Shown here: piece by piece, positions 32,470 through 42,652 of the stretch | Position numbering within the stretch: the first letter of the stretch is position 1 | Layout: every line of letters starts with the position of its first letter | NCBI RefSeq assembly: GCF_029962835.1 | Contig: NC_080586.1 | Location: forward strand, 70,929,001 to 70,993,000 | Reading direction: 5' to 3' | Source of the DNA: Magnolia sinica | Lineage: Eukaryota; Streptophyta; Magnoliopsida; Magnoliales; Magnoliaceae | Length of the DNA stretch: 64,000 nt | Translations under genes and position numbers: made by a program | Notes under the pieces: model-generated | What the model saw: only the letters and a program-made list of their open reading frames with translations | What the model was told of the DNA's origin: nothing | Database searches by the model: none

Positions 32470-33114
32470 AATCTCTCCCTTTTCGACTCGGGAGAAATTC
32501 GTCATCTTCAAGCCAGCCAGATTTTTACAAACCTCAAACTTGCCCTTGAGCAATGCCTTCATCATCATGTCTGACCCATTATCCTCCGTGTGGACCTTCT
32601 TAAGCTGTAACACCTTCTGTTCCAAAGTATCCCTGATCCAGTGATACCGAATCTCTATGTGCTTTGACTTGGAGTGCTGACTTGGATTCTTGCTCAAGTG
32701 TATAGCACTTTGACTATCGTAATAGACCACGTGCTGCTCCTACTTCATGCTAAGTTCTTGTAGAAACCTCTTCATCCAAAGCATCTCATTACATGCCTAT
32801 GTGACTGCAATGTACTCGGCATCTATCGTCGACAATGTTACGACCTTTTGTAGCCTGCTCTGCTAAGAGAACGCTCCCCCTACAAATGTGAATATGAACC
32901 CCGATGTAGACTTCTTGGAGTCTATGCCACCTGCCATATCTGCATCTGTGTAGCCCTCTAACACAAGTTTTCCGTCACCATAGCATTGGCTCAACCTCAA
33001 TGAGCCCTTAGATATCGCAGTATCCATTTCATCGCTGCCCAATGTTCTTTGCCAAGATTGACAAGATACCGGCTGACAACACCAACTGCATATGCTATGT
33101 CCGGGCGTGTACAC
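32467..33114 (-). pseudogene. Copia-2 RNase H
   Basis: The part at 32863-33114 reads LVLEGYTDADMAGGIDSKKS and TSGFIFTFVGGAFS, the start of Copia RNase H. The part at 32467-32730 has VYYDSQSAIHLSKNPSQHSK, KHIEIRYHWIRDTLEQKVLQ and TEDNGSDMMMKAL. The middle (32731-32862) is broken. The C-terminus reaches the purine tract and LTR, as is normal. Confidence 0.85.
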
Positions 33115-33197
33115 ACCATAACATACATCAAAATTCGTACTGCTAACGCGTAGGGTATTTTTAGCATCTCATCTACCTTTGACTTTGTCTTGGGACA

Positions 33198-34080
33198 CTA
33201 CATGTCGCTCAATTTGAAGTGACCATCTAGTGGAGTACTGACTGTCTTTTCTGCATTCATATTTAACTGCTTTAGGACTTTCTCAATATACTGTTCTTGT
33301 GACAACCAAAGCTTTTTGTTACTTCTGTCATGAGTTATCTCCATTCCTAGGATTTGTTTAGCCGGGCCCAAGTCTTTCATAGCAAACGACTTGCCCAACT
33401 CCTGTTTCAGCCTATCAATCTTTTTTATGTCTTTACCCATGATGAGCATGTTGTCAACGTATAATAGCAAAACTAAGAAATCACCATTTGAGAACTTATG
33501 CATGAACACACAGTGGTCCGACTCCGTTCTGTCATATCCATGCTTTAACATAAACCAGTCGAACTTCTTGTACTATTGTCATGGAGCTTGTTTCAACCCA
33601 TACAAGATCTTCCTCAGCCTACACACCATATGCTCTTTGCCCTTGACTTCGAACCCCTTTAGTTAGTGCATATAGATCTCTTATTCCAGGTCACCATGAA
33701 GAAAGATAGTTTTAACATCTAACTACTCTATCTCTAAATCCATGCTAGCCATCAACCCAAGCAACACCTGTATGGATGTCATCTTCACCACTGGTGAGAA
33801 TATCTCCTCGAAGTCTATACCTTTCCTCTGACCAAACCCTTTCACCACAAGTCTGGCATTGATCCTCGTTTGTGAATTCTTCTACTGAGTCTTCTTTCTA
33901 AACACCCACTTGTTGCTCAGAGTTTTCTTGCCCTTAAGTAATTTCATCATATTATAGGTGTGGTTCTTATGCAAGAATTCAATCTCCTCTAGCATAGCTT
34001 TCAACCACTCCCCCTTATGCTCATCGGCTAGGGCCTCAAAATAATCTTCCGACTCTCCCCCATAGTGAGCATAATGTACT
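33198..34080 (-). pseudogene. Copia-2 reverse transcriptase
   Basis: The open part (33198-33551) has GYDRTESDHCVF, then LLLYVDNMLIMGKD, then PAKQILGMEITHDRSNKKLW and EKVLKQLNMNAEKTVSTPL. The catalytic YVDD has become YVDN, so one metal-binding Asp is lost. The N-terminal palm (33552-34080) is readable only across stops, for example LVVKGFGQRKGIDFEEIFSPVV-like codons around 33790-33850. Confidence 0.8.
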
Positions 34081-34210
34081 CATGCGGCGAGTACCTCTTG
34101 GACGGCTGTCTGTCCCTAGATAACCTCCTCACCTGTGGCTCAACAGGTGGATGAGGTGGGGGCTGCTCTCCCGGTCCATCTTCTGTAGGAACTCCCTCGT
34201 CCTCTGCACC

Positions 34211-34498
34211 TTACTGTACTCCCCCATCATCAGGCACCACGGGAGGAATAACCGGATTCATATCTTCTAGCTCTCCTGAACTAGGCTGCGTCTTTTCTGG
34301 CTTACAAACGTCTTCAATACTTTGGTCTTCAAAGAAAACCACATATCTGCTCCTGACAAGCTTCTTCTCAGTCGGATCCCACAATCTGTAGCCAAACTTT
34401 TCATCACCGTACCCCAAGAACACACATTGTTTGATCTTCATATCGAGCTTGGACCTTTCGTCCTTTGGTATATGAACAGATGCCCTGCATCCAAACAC
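34211..34498 (-). pseudogene. Copia-2 integrase C-terminal region
   Basis: MFGCRASVHIPKDERSKLDM and KQCVFLGYGDEKFGYRLWDP, then KLVRSRYVVFFEDQSIEDV, are the conserved stretch after the Copia integrase core. A stop and shift separate it from the core at 34681. Confidence 0.85.
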
Positions 34499-34680
34499 CT
34501 TAAGATGACTGTATGATGGATCTAGTCAAGTCCACACCTTCTTGGGTACTTTTCCATTCAACGGGGCTGATGGAGACCTGTTTATCAAATACACTACCGT
34601 GTGCATTGCTTCTCCCCAGAACGTCTTGGGCAACTTCGCATGCGATAACATGCATCTAATTCTCTCTATAATAATGCGAT

Positions 34681-35553
34681 TTATTCGCTCAACCACACCA
34701 TTATGTTAGGGGTCTTGGGAACCGTCTGTTCATGCCGTATACTCAGGGACTTACAAAACTCATAAAAGTCATCGATGTATTCACCACCATTGTTAGTGCG
34801 GATGCACTTCAATGATCTAATTGTCTCTCTAGCATGAAACAATTTAAACACACCAAAGACCTCGTCCTTAGATTTCAAAGCATAAACCCAAACTCTCCTA
34901 GATGCATCATCTATAAAAGTGACATAATACAATGCCCCACCCAAGGTTTTTGTCCTCATAGGATTACAAACATCAGAATAAACCAAATCTAATACATGCA
35001 CTTTATTAACATGAGAAGCAGATTTAACAAATGAAACTCTATGCTGTTTCCCTGATAAATAATCATTACAGGTTTTAAGAGGTATACCTGTCACGTCTGG
35101 AAGGAGCCGCTTCTTTGCTAGTAGCTGAAGCCCTTTTTCACTCATGTGGCTTAGACATCTGTGCCACATGTCGATAGCTGAATCTTCCGCTGCGTTCAAC
35201 CCACCCTTGTACACACTGACACTTGCCTTGTAAAGGGTGCAACACTTCTTTTCTCTGGCTGCGATCAACGAACCCTTTATGAGCTTCCAGCACCCATCAA
35301 CAAATAGGCTTTCATAGCCATTGTCATCCAACCTTCCTGTCGACATCAAGTTAAGGCGAAGATCTGGAATGTGCCTCACATCCCTAAGAACCAATGTGCA
35401 GCCCACATTGGTCTTCACACAAATATCACCGACCCCTACGATCTTCGATATGCCAGAATTTCTCATCTTCACGGTCCCAAAGTCACCTGACCTGTAGCTT
35501 GTGAAGAAATCCTTGCTTGTAGTTGCATTAAACGAGGCTCCCGAGTCTATCAC
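34681..35553 (-). CDS. Copia-2 protease, pre-integrase and integrase core
   Basis: The frame is 290 residues. It opens with MIDSGASFNATT, the protease active site. Then come RDVRHIPDLRLNLMSTGRLD, the MWHRCLSHMSEKGLQLLAKK zinc-finger half and CNDYLSGKQHRVSF. The integrase core has LDLVYSDVCNPM (first Asp), YVTFIDDASRRVWVYALKSK and IRTNNGGEY. In that last motif the usual DNGGEY has become NNGGEY, so the second catalytic Asp is lost. It ends soon after the position of the second Asp, before the Glu. A stop directly upstream of MIDSGAS (QDTN then stop) replaces an expected Trp. The activity is therefore lost. Confidence 0.85.
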   Translation of the reverse strand: MIDSGASFNATTSKDFFTSYRSGDFGTVKMRNSGISKIVGVGDICVKTNVGCTLVLRDVRHIPDLRLNLMSTGRLDDNGYESLFVDGCWKLIKGSLIAAREKKCCTLYKASVSVYKGGLNAAEDSAIDMWHRCLSHMSEKGLQLLAKKRLLPDVTGIPLKTCNDYLSGKQHRVSFVKSASHVNKVHVLDLVYSDVCNPMRTKTLGGALYYVTFIDDASRRVWVYALKSKDEVFGVFKLFHARETIRSLKCIRTNNGGEYIDDFYEFCKSLSIRHEQTVPKTPNIMVWLSE

Positions 35554-35559
35554 TCAATT

Positions 35560-35857
35560 GGTGTCCTGCTCGTAGCCGTGAAACAAATATCAGAAAAAAT
35601 TTATTATCGGTTGTCTTCTTCTCATACAGCCCTTACAGTGTCATCCATAGGCTAGCGGATGAGGTCTCTGTAGACACATGGTGAAATATAAAATCGTCCA
35701 GCCATTATCCAATAAACCCCACAAGTAAGTTCTCCATCTTAGCCTTCTATATGGTCCAATTAGAACCATGGAGACTGATCATGCTTGATGAGCCACCTTC
35801 CATAATTCAGAACCGATCCCACTCTATTCAACCAACCTGAACTCTTTGATACCACTT
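35560..35857 (-). pseudogene. Copia-2 gag remnant (internally deleted) and primer site
   Basis: Minus-strand DNA just inside the 5' LTR has the primer site (35842-35854). It then reads MEGGSSSMISLHGSNWTI, a stop, and KAMENLLVGFIG-like codons of a gag start. A short piece like LYEKKTTDNKFFL follows and leads straight to the protease. The capsid and zinc-knuckle parts, normally about 200 codons, are missing. This implies that any late transposition needed gag in trans. Confidence 0.65.
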
Positions 35858-36608
35858 TGTTGAGGGTCGTTGCACAAAACCTTAGGATCTAGCCTCCCAA
35901 ATAACACCAGAATTATGGGATAATAAAGCAATGAAATAAATCAAATCACAAACCACATGACATAAGAGATTTTTATGTGGAAAACCCTCAAAAAGGTAAA
36001 AAACCACGGAACCTAGTCCAAAGCAACAATCCACTATGAAGTAAAACGTTACAACCGATCACAAGCACACACCGCTTGGATCAAACCTTCTTCACTCACA
36101 CAGGAGTGGATGAACAATAAGAGAATAATGAAAAATGGAGAGATCTCACCGATTACGAGGACGTAGAAGCGCTCAGACGTCGACTGCGAAGTAGATTACC
36201 TCTACGAGCAGAACCTCCCTGCCACAAGCTTCATCTCTCTCTTTTTCTCTTTCTCTCACCCTTTGATAGCCCTAAACTTTTTAGCAAACCCTTGTAAAGC
36301 TTTAGGAAACCCTCTTGCATTGACCTAGAATAACCGTAAGACCTTTATTTATAGTTTAAACAACTCCCTTCCGCACCTCTTGCGAAACTGCCTCAAATTT
36401 ACGTAATCCGCATCAAATCCAGACTAAAATCTACGTAACCTTGATTAGTCGAGCAAGGTTCTTGACCGGTCAAGGCGACAAACTCCTCGACTGGTTAAGC
36501 AAAGCAGAAAAATTAACACAATCGGTCGCTGGACTTTGATTTGAGTCAGGCCTCGACTGGTCGAACACCATCTTCGACCGGTCAAGCTTGAGGAAAAAAT
36601 CTCCATCA
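35858..36608 (-). repeat. Copia-2 5' LTR
   Basis: The LTR of 751 bp carries the same 5' and 3' ends as 31682-32469. It is followed outward by the CATCT target duplication at 36609-36613. Confidence 0.92.
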
Positions 36609-36828
36609 CATCTTCTATTTTCACCTCTTAAAGTACCATTTATCGTATTTCTATACACCACTCAAGAATATAGAATAATGAGGCAATTCAATTAAAATTT
36701 AAGAATCTTGAATTATGCCAAGGAACAACCGGTTCCATGTTCTTCCAAAATTACTGCTCTCATCCCTATGCGTGGGAAATGATCACATATATTTTAACTT
36801 ATGATAACTACTCTAAATTCGAGCAGTG

Positions 36829-37105
36829 TGGGGTCCATCATGATGTGTATGCTAAATCCAAACCATGAATCCCATGATGCTCTTCATGATCCTAGTTAAG
36901 TTTTCTTAATTAATGAGTTGAATGGCATATAAATAGCACAATGGACCCCACATTCCCTCTAAAAGTTTCATGATGGGTCACCCTCCCAAGTGCTCCCCAT
37001 TGTTCCTTTTGGTGGGCCCCACCTGAGTTACAAATCAATGTGGGTTTTAGGAAACAAGCTGAACATTGGTGGGCACATCTAATGGACAGTTTGGATGACA
37101 CTCAC
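36829..37105. mobile_element. MITE-like repeat with GTGGGGTCCATC end
   Basis: The left end TGTGGGGTCCATCATGATG and right part GGACAGTTTGGATGACACTC resemble the ends of the GTGGG families. Interior words GGTGGGCCCCACCTGAGTT and TAATGGACAG recur at 37270-37400 and 40330-40560. The ends are not well enough paired to set exact limits. Confidence 0.45.
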
Positions 37106-37155
37106 ATATCAAAGTGTGTGTGTGTCTATATATATGTGTGTGTGTGTGTGTGTGT

Positions 37156-37665
37156 GGAAATGGTACTATGAGGTTGACCTCATGGGAAGTCGTGTTGTGT
37201 GGGCCCCATGTTTATCAAACATCAACACAGTGCAGTTATGGGACATCCCAAAAATCAGACGTACACGGAACTCAGGTGGGCCATATCATCTAAAGCTATA
37301 TGAAAACATGCCTAAAACATATAAAAGCACTTGGTGGGGCCTACCTGAGTTTTGGATGCTGCTGAAACTTGGTCTGACCCCTCATCCAAGTAGGATACAT
37401 ACAATGGATGGGCTGGATTTGTGAACCACATCTTGGTGGCCCAATAAATGATTATGAATGTTTTAATGGGAGGGTAACCCCTCTCAACTGTTGTATGTGG
37501 TGTGGCCCACCCAAGTCATGGATTGACTTGATTTTCAAGCCCGTGTACCACCATGGAATGGTGCATCTAACTGATGGGGTAGATTTTCAATACACATCAC
37601 GGTGGGTCCCATACAACTCTACCTCATGAGAAGTTACCATGAGGTAGACCTCATAGTACCGTTTC

Positions 37666-37667
<2 letters not shown>
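37156..37667. mobile_element. MITE with long inverted ends (GGAAAYGGTACTATGAGG)
   Basis: A terminal inverted repeat of about 33 bases: GGAAATGGTACTATGAGG at 37156 pairs with the complement of CCTCATAGTACCGTTTCC at 37667. The 512-bp element is bounded by a (TG)n/(TA)n tract on the left (37114-37155) and a (TA)n tract on the right (37668-37697). It may have inserted into a dinucleotide repeat, which would hide the target duplication. It has no coding capacity. Confidence 0.7.

Positions 37668-37697
<30 letters not shown>
37668..37697. repeat. (TA)n microsatellite
   Basis: About 15 TA units adjoin the right end of the MITE at 37156-37667. Confidence 0.9.
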
Positions 37698-37701
<4 letters not shown>

Positions 37702-37729
37702 CTAATCATTTCCTTAAAAGATGGAAATT

Positions 37730-37912
37730 AAGGTCAAAATACTTCTGGGTCCTTACTCTTGCTCTGCTCTGGTGCTATACTCTATTGATTTTCAACACCT
37801 GATCAAGGGTTCGAGCACCCATAGGTGGTGAAATCCCACTACGGCGTGAGTGTGTGGGGGTGTGTGTGCGCGTGTGTAAAAATTAAAAAAAAAAAAAGGT
37901 CAAAATAGTTCT
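37730..37912 (+). mobile_element. tRNA-derived SINE, copy 2, with 17-bp target duplication
   Basis: The SINE is 37747-37895. It starts GGGTCCTTACTCTTGCTC and has a B box in CAAGGGTTCGAGCACCC. The shared ATAGGTGGTGAAATCCC and GTGAGTGTGTGG blocks follow, and it ends in an A tail. Flanking repeats AAGGTCAAAATACTTCT (37730-37746) and AAGGTCAAAATAGTTCT (37896-37912) differ at one base. Such duplications of 7-20 bases are the mark of LINE-driven insertion. The A box region is mutated in this copy. Confidence 0.88.
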
Positions 37913-39100
37913 CCAAGAATGATGATGGTGTATATTCTCAGTAGTCCTGCAGACTATCACGTTGTGATTTTTCATTTTTATATATTTTTACACTATAAAT
38001 GAAGGAAATGAAATTAAAATTCACCCAAAATTTCTATTATTTCTTCAGGTGAAAATCATGTTAAGCAAGTACTAATCCTACCAACTCATTAGGTAAAAAT
38101 CATCCATTGCTACTGAAAATGACATTTCTCCGTGATCGGTAACGGTCCAACCGCCGCACTAAATGGATTATTAGCCGTATATATGGGTTTTTTTAACCTT
38201 ATCTAGACCGTAGGTTGTCCCCCACTAGATGAGTTGGTGGGTGGTGGACCCCACACCTAGAATCTAAGAAAATTATGGGAGACAAACCGTTTGCTGAAAG
38301 GATGAATTTCAGGCTTAATCCATAAAATGGGCCCATCGAAGCACAAGTATATGATTGATCAGGTAAGAGCTGGGCCATAATATCAGACCTGATTAACAGA
38401 ATGGGGTATTTGATACTCAGGCCCACTTAATAAACGGTTTGATTATGTCCTGGCCTAACATGTCCTTGATCCAGCATAGACTAGCCCATTTGGCCATGTT
38501 TGGGTGCACAATTGAATTGAATTGTAATATTTATAAATTCAATACTGAAGAAATGACAATGGAAAGTCATTCTAGGTTTAGGGTTTTAATCTTTTCTTAT
38601 CAAGAGGGCCCACAACACTTATTGGACGGTCTAGATTACGAGTATGATTCACCAGCATCCATTTAAGTCGTGGTGTATCATCCATTGTGGATTGAATTTT
38701 AGGTTGATCCAACGGTCTTAATCAATTGATTCCATTTGATTTTAATTTGGACCACTAATTATTTAAAATTTACAATCAATTGGAAGGATAGAATCATTAG
38801 GTGAAGTGTGCCAATCATAGTGTGATACTCAGGATGAATGGCCTGGATCTATTACAATTGTGCCATGTGTGGCCCACCAAAGTCCTCCATCTTGGGAGCG
38901 AGTATACTTGCAATGGAGTGTATGCGTGAGAGTCGTTGGTTGGTGGGTTGGTAGATAGGATAGGATAGGATAGGATAACATGGGGACATGTCTAACCGAT
39001 TTGGTGAGGTGGAAGTAGTGAGGAAGTTGGGGGGTTTTGGTAGGTGGGATGGCCTCTCACTTTCACTTTTTTTTGTTGATTTTGGTGGACCACCAAACTG
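37913..39100. other. No gene recognised
   Basis: Low-complexity and plain intergenic DNA. A short (ATAGG)n run of about five units lies at 38955-38978. No exon pattern was recognised. Confidence 0.4.
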
Positions 39101-39108
39101 CTAAAAGC

Positions 39109-39572
39109 GACTCGGTCCACGTAAGTGGCTATGTGGGTCCCACCGTGATGTATGGGTTTTATCCACGCCGTTTATCCTTTTTGGAAGATTTTTTTTAAAA
39201 TAGGGGTTTAAAACGAAGCAGATCCAAAGCTCAAGTGGACCACACCACTGGAAATAATGGGACAATGAGATTTACCGTTGAAACTTTCTTAGAGCCCACC
39301 GTGATGTTTATTGGCCATCTAAGCTGTTGATAAAGGTCACATAGATCTGGATGGAGGGAAAATAGAAATATTAGCTTTATCCAGAACTTTTGTGGGCCTG
39401 AGAAGATTTTTAATGGTGGCCGTTCAATCCTCACTGTGTGGTTCAGTTGAGATTTGGAATTGTACCATTTTTTAAATTGTACACTAAAATGATATGGAAA
39501 AATGGATGGACGGCTTGGATAAAAACACATACATCATGGTGGACCCCACAGAGCCCCTGACTAGACCGAGTC
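39109..39572. mobile_element. Mutator-type MITE, GTGGG family, copy E
   Basis: The outer ends pair as GACTCGGTC (39109) against GACCGAGTC (about 39564). Further in, GTGGGTCCCACCGTGATG pairs with CATCATGGTGGACCCCAC, and TTTTATCCACGCCGTTTATCC with GGATGGACGGCTTGGATAAAA. The interior has the standard landmarks (AAGTGGACCACACCAC, CACCGTGATGTTTATTGG). This is the best-paired member of the family here. The flanking 9 bases do not match clearly. Confidence 0.8.
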
Positions 39573-39772
39573 TGTACAGCGGTGGATGGACGCAATTGCC
39601 TGATCCCTGTGGGGCCCACTTGGAGATATCCACGGAGAAATCTGATTTTCAATTTGTTTTATGCTCGGAAATGATCACATGGGGTCGAGTCGACTTCAAT
39701 AGAACTTCTGGCGGAGACGCAATAGAAAATGGGCCCCACGTGATGTGTACATGACGGACGCGGATTGGGTAC

Positions 39773-40270
39773 AACCCTAGCTAGAGACGGACGGTCCTAA
39801 TAGGGGATGTGTGGGGCCCACTGTGATGTAGTATCTACACTGTTCATCCGTTTTGACTGATCATTTTAGCGTATGATCCCAAAAATGAGGTAGATCTGAG
39901 GCTCAAGTGGACCACACCACAGGAAGCATTGGCGATTGAACACGCAACGTTGAAAACTTCTCGAGGGCTACGAGTTTTGAATCAAAATAATATTTTATGT
40001 TTTCCATTCATCCAAGTCTATTTGAGCCTAGAAATAGGTTGGATGGCAAATAAACATCACGATGGGCCCTAGGAATGTTTCAACGGTGGACGTCATTGTC
40101 ACCACTGGTTTCTGTGTTGCGGTCTACCTAAGCCTTAGATCTACCTACTTTATGGGATCATGACCTAAAATGATCTTTCAAAATGGATGGACGGAGTGGA
40201 TAAAACACATACATCACGGTTGAGCCCCACAAATCCCCTTCTAGGACCGTCCTTCTCTAGCTGGGTCCTG
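39773..40270. mobile_element. Mutator-type MITE, GTGGG family, copy F
   Basis: The ends CCCTAGCTAGAGACGGACGG and CCGTCCTTCTCTAGCTGGG are inverted, followed inward by GTGGGGCCCACTGTGATG against CATCACGGTTGAGCCCCAC. Inner landmarks match copy E. About 500 bp. It has no clear target duplication. Confidence 0.8.
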
Positions 40271-41760
40271 GTGGTGTAGGACCCTTCCGCTTCCGTACAT
40301 GACATCCCATCCGTCCATCGGACGCACCCCAAAACTCAGGTGGGTCACACCATCTTATGTATCCCACCAGGATGAAGGCACCCTTAAAATATATAAGGCC
40401 ATTATCAAAACTCAGGTGGGCGTCAGCGAACCCAAGGGTGGTGCCCCGCTCCCAACTATTTTCAATTAGCGTGGCCCACCTGACTCATGGGTCTACATGA
40501 ATTTTGGGCCATGTGAAAACACAATGAGGAGATGTCTAATGGACGGCTTGGATGTTATGTACACATCACATGGGTTGCAGTTTAGCTCAACTCCACCAGA
40601 GCTGACTCTACTCTTTTTCTCGCATCACTTCACAAGTGGGTCCCATCTTGGGAACCAGGGATTAGGTGGCCAACTAAATTAATGGCATTTTGGGCTGCCT
40701 TCCTTTTCACCCTTTTCATCTTTCGCTTTCTTTTGTGGTTGTTGTGTGGGCCCCACTCATGAACAATCAATCGCGGCTCTCACCTCTGCTCACTTTTTGT
40801 TCATTGATTATTGACTGAACCATTTTAGCCGTTAATTTAAATACCTCCGATCAGAGCATTAGAATCATGTAATCATTGTGGTTTTCGAGTTATAAAACAT
40901 CCAAAGAAAGTCCCACTAGATGGACGGCCCCGATCCACCTTCCATCGACTTCATGTACTGCGAGAGGTGGGTTGCATGGGAATATATACAACAGATATTG
41001 TACAATTTTATTTGGTGTGGAGGTCAATGGTAGAGCATATCCCCAACTCCACTACGCAGGGTGATGAAGTAATGGCAACCGTCCATCCAGTATACTCTAA
41101 CATGGATGGCCCATAATAGGAAGACTCACCTATCAGGCAATATCCAGTCGTCAATTTTCTTGCCACTGATCGGGAAGATGGGGTTATATGGTCCACATGC
41201 ATTTTGAACCATTTACCATTCTCGGTAGTGGCCACTAAATGGACGGTCAAAAATGATAGTTAACCCTGCCACGTGTGCTCTGGAGAGATGGATCCAGCAA
41301 ATCATCTGCCTCACCACCGCATTGAAATAAAATTATAAAACAGCAGATGTCCACCTCGACAATGACCATTTTCCTTTTAAAATATTCATATTTTGTTGGT
41401 GGATGTAACTTTTTCTTTGAGTTACATGCAAGTGGACGGTAGGGAAAGTAGTGTAATGGTGGGCCCCACGTGAGTTTTCTTATTATTGTTTTTTCCGGTA
41501 TGACGCAACTGATGGGATGGTTGGTGGAACACAGTTCCGGATGGTTCCTCAGTATCTTCGAACGCGGAATCTGTGTGGTGGTACTTCGCCCCAGGACATG
41601 CATATTATACTCGGGTCCTGAGTTTGAAAAAGGTGGGGATGTCAATGGGTTCTATCCTAGGGTACCCGTTTCCCGGTTAACCGGGTCGGGTCTTGCTTGG
41701 TCCAGGTCTTTCCAGGGAAAGCTCCTTTCATTTGTATGATTTGAATATGTCCGACAACCC
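40271..41760. other. Intergenic DNA with MITE remnants; no gene recognised
   Basis: The part at 40300-40600 has ACTCAGGTGGG, GTGGCCCACCTGACTCATGG and CTAATGGACGGCTTGGATG words shared with 36829-37620, so it is a worn member of that family. No exon pattern was seen. The open frame at 41470-41739 has no recognisable features. Confidence 0.45.
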
Positions 41761-42092
41761 AACCCCCTCAGCATAGTACACTTTATCTTTGATCATGTGA
41801 GATGACCTGTGAGTTCCTAAAACATTATATTTTTATCACATGAGATGATCACTTGTGAATTTAAAAAAGTCTTTAAAATGTATCCAATTCAACCCATAAC
41901 CATTAAAAACTATAATAAGGTCGACTAGGCTCAATTAGGCCAATGATTTTCGTGCACAATTTAAAATACAAACCATGATGTGGGTGACCCATGTTGCCCT
42001 TAGGCCACTCAAGGCGAACAATGGCCTATGAAAGCCCGTCGGGCCACTCATTCATTCGAACAGGACCACACAAGAGAGGAGGCCTCAAGGTC

Positions 42093-42652
42093 TGCTATGA
42101 CCTGGGTCCTTACTCTTGCTCCAGTGGTAGACTATTAGAGGGTGTTTGGACGGACGGATTGGAAGGGATAGAATGGTAAAATCACAAGATATGCCAAACG
42201 TGCCAAACAGACCCGGTGAACTTGTCCCAGGATATAGCAAACTCATGGATCTTAAACCAATCCACTAACATCACTATCATTACCTTAAAATTGATCCCAT
42301 CCCTCCTACCCGTTTGATCGAGCCTAGGGAGTGTTTGGATGGACAAATTGGAAGGTAAAATCTTAAGATATGCCAAATGTGCCAAACAGACCCGGTGAAC
42401 TTGTCCTAGGATATAGCAAACCCATGGATCTTAAACCAATCCACTGATATCACCATCATTACCTTAAAATTGATCCCATCCATCCTAATCCCGTTCAATC
42501 CGGCCGACCAAACAGGCCCTTAGGAGTTTCAACACCTGGTCAAGGGTTCTAGTACCCATAGGTGGTGAAATTCCACTAAGGCGTGAGTGTGTGGGGGTAT
42601 GTGTGCGTGTGTAAAAGATAATAATAATAATAATAAGGGGTATGCTATGACC
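42093..42652 (+). mobile_element. tRNA-derived SINE, copy 3, interrupted by a Harbinger-type MITE
   Basis: The SINE spans 42103-42642 and is flanked by identical 10-bp repeats TGCTATGACC (42093-42102 and 42643-42652). The left part has the best preserved A box (CTTGCTCCAGTGGTAGACT). After TAGACTATTA the sequence breaks into an insertion. The SINE resumes at TTAGGAGTTTCAACACC with the B box CAAGGGTTCTAGTACCC and a (TAA)n tail. The nested element is 42149-42522. Confidence 0.88.
42149..42522. mobile_element. Harbinger/Tourist-type MITE, tandem dimer
   Basis: The ends GAGGGTGTTTGG and CCAAACAGGCCC are inverted, and TTA flanks both sides, a 3-bp duplication typical of PIF/Harbinger. The interior is a direct duplication: about 180 bases from GTGTTTGGACGGAC to TAAAATTGATCCCATCC are followed by a second copy starting at GTGTTTGGATGGAC (about 42332). 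The two units share ATGCCAAACGTGCCAAACAG-like and GGATCTTAAACCAATCCACT stretches. Confidence 0.75.

Larger units (their letters stand above)
31682..36608 (-). mobile_element. Complete Ty1/Copia retrotransposon with internal gag deletion (Copia-2)
   Basis: The element is 4.93 kb on the minus strand, with LTRs 31682-32469 and 35858-36608, TG/CA-type ends, and a 5-bp target duplication CATCT. A purine tract (about 32470-32482 on the minus strand) precedes the 3' LTR. A tRNA-Met-like primer site (TGGTATCAAAGAG) follows the 5' LTR. Gene order is protease, integrase, RT, RNase H. Only about 300 bases lie between the primer site and protease, so most of gag is deleted. Several frameshifts exist. It sits in an older Copia gag. 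Confidence 0.92.

Noticed and set aside
41470-41739. 89-codon plus-strand frame
   Set aside because: No recognisable domain or splice pattern; surrounding DNA is a mosaic of repeat fragments.
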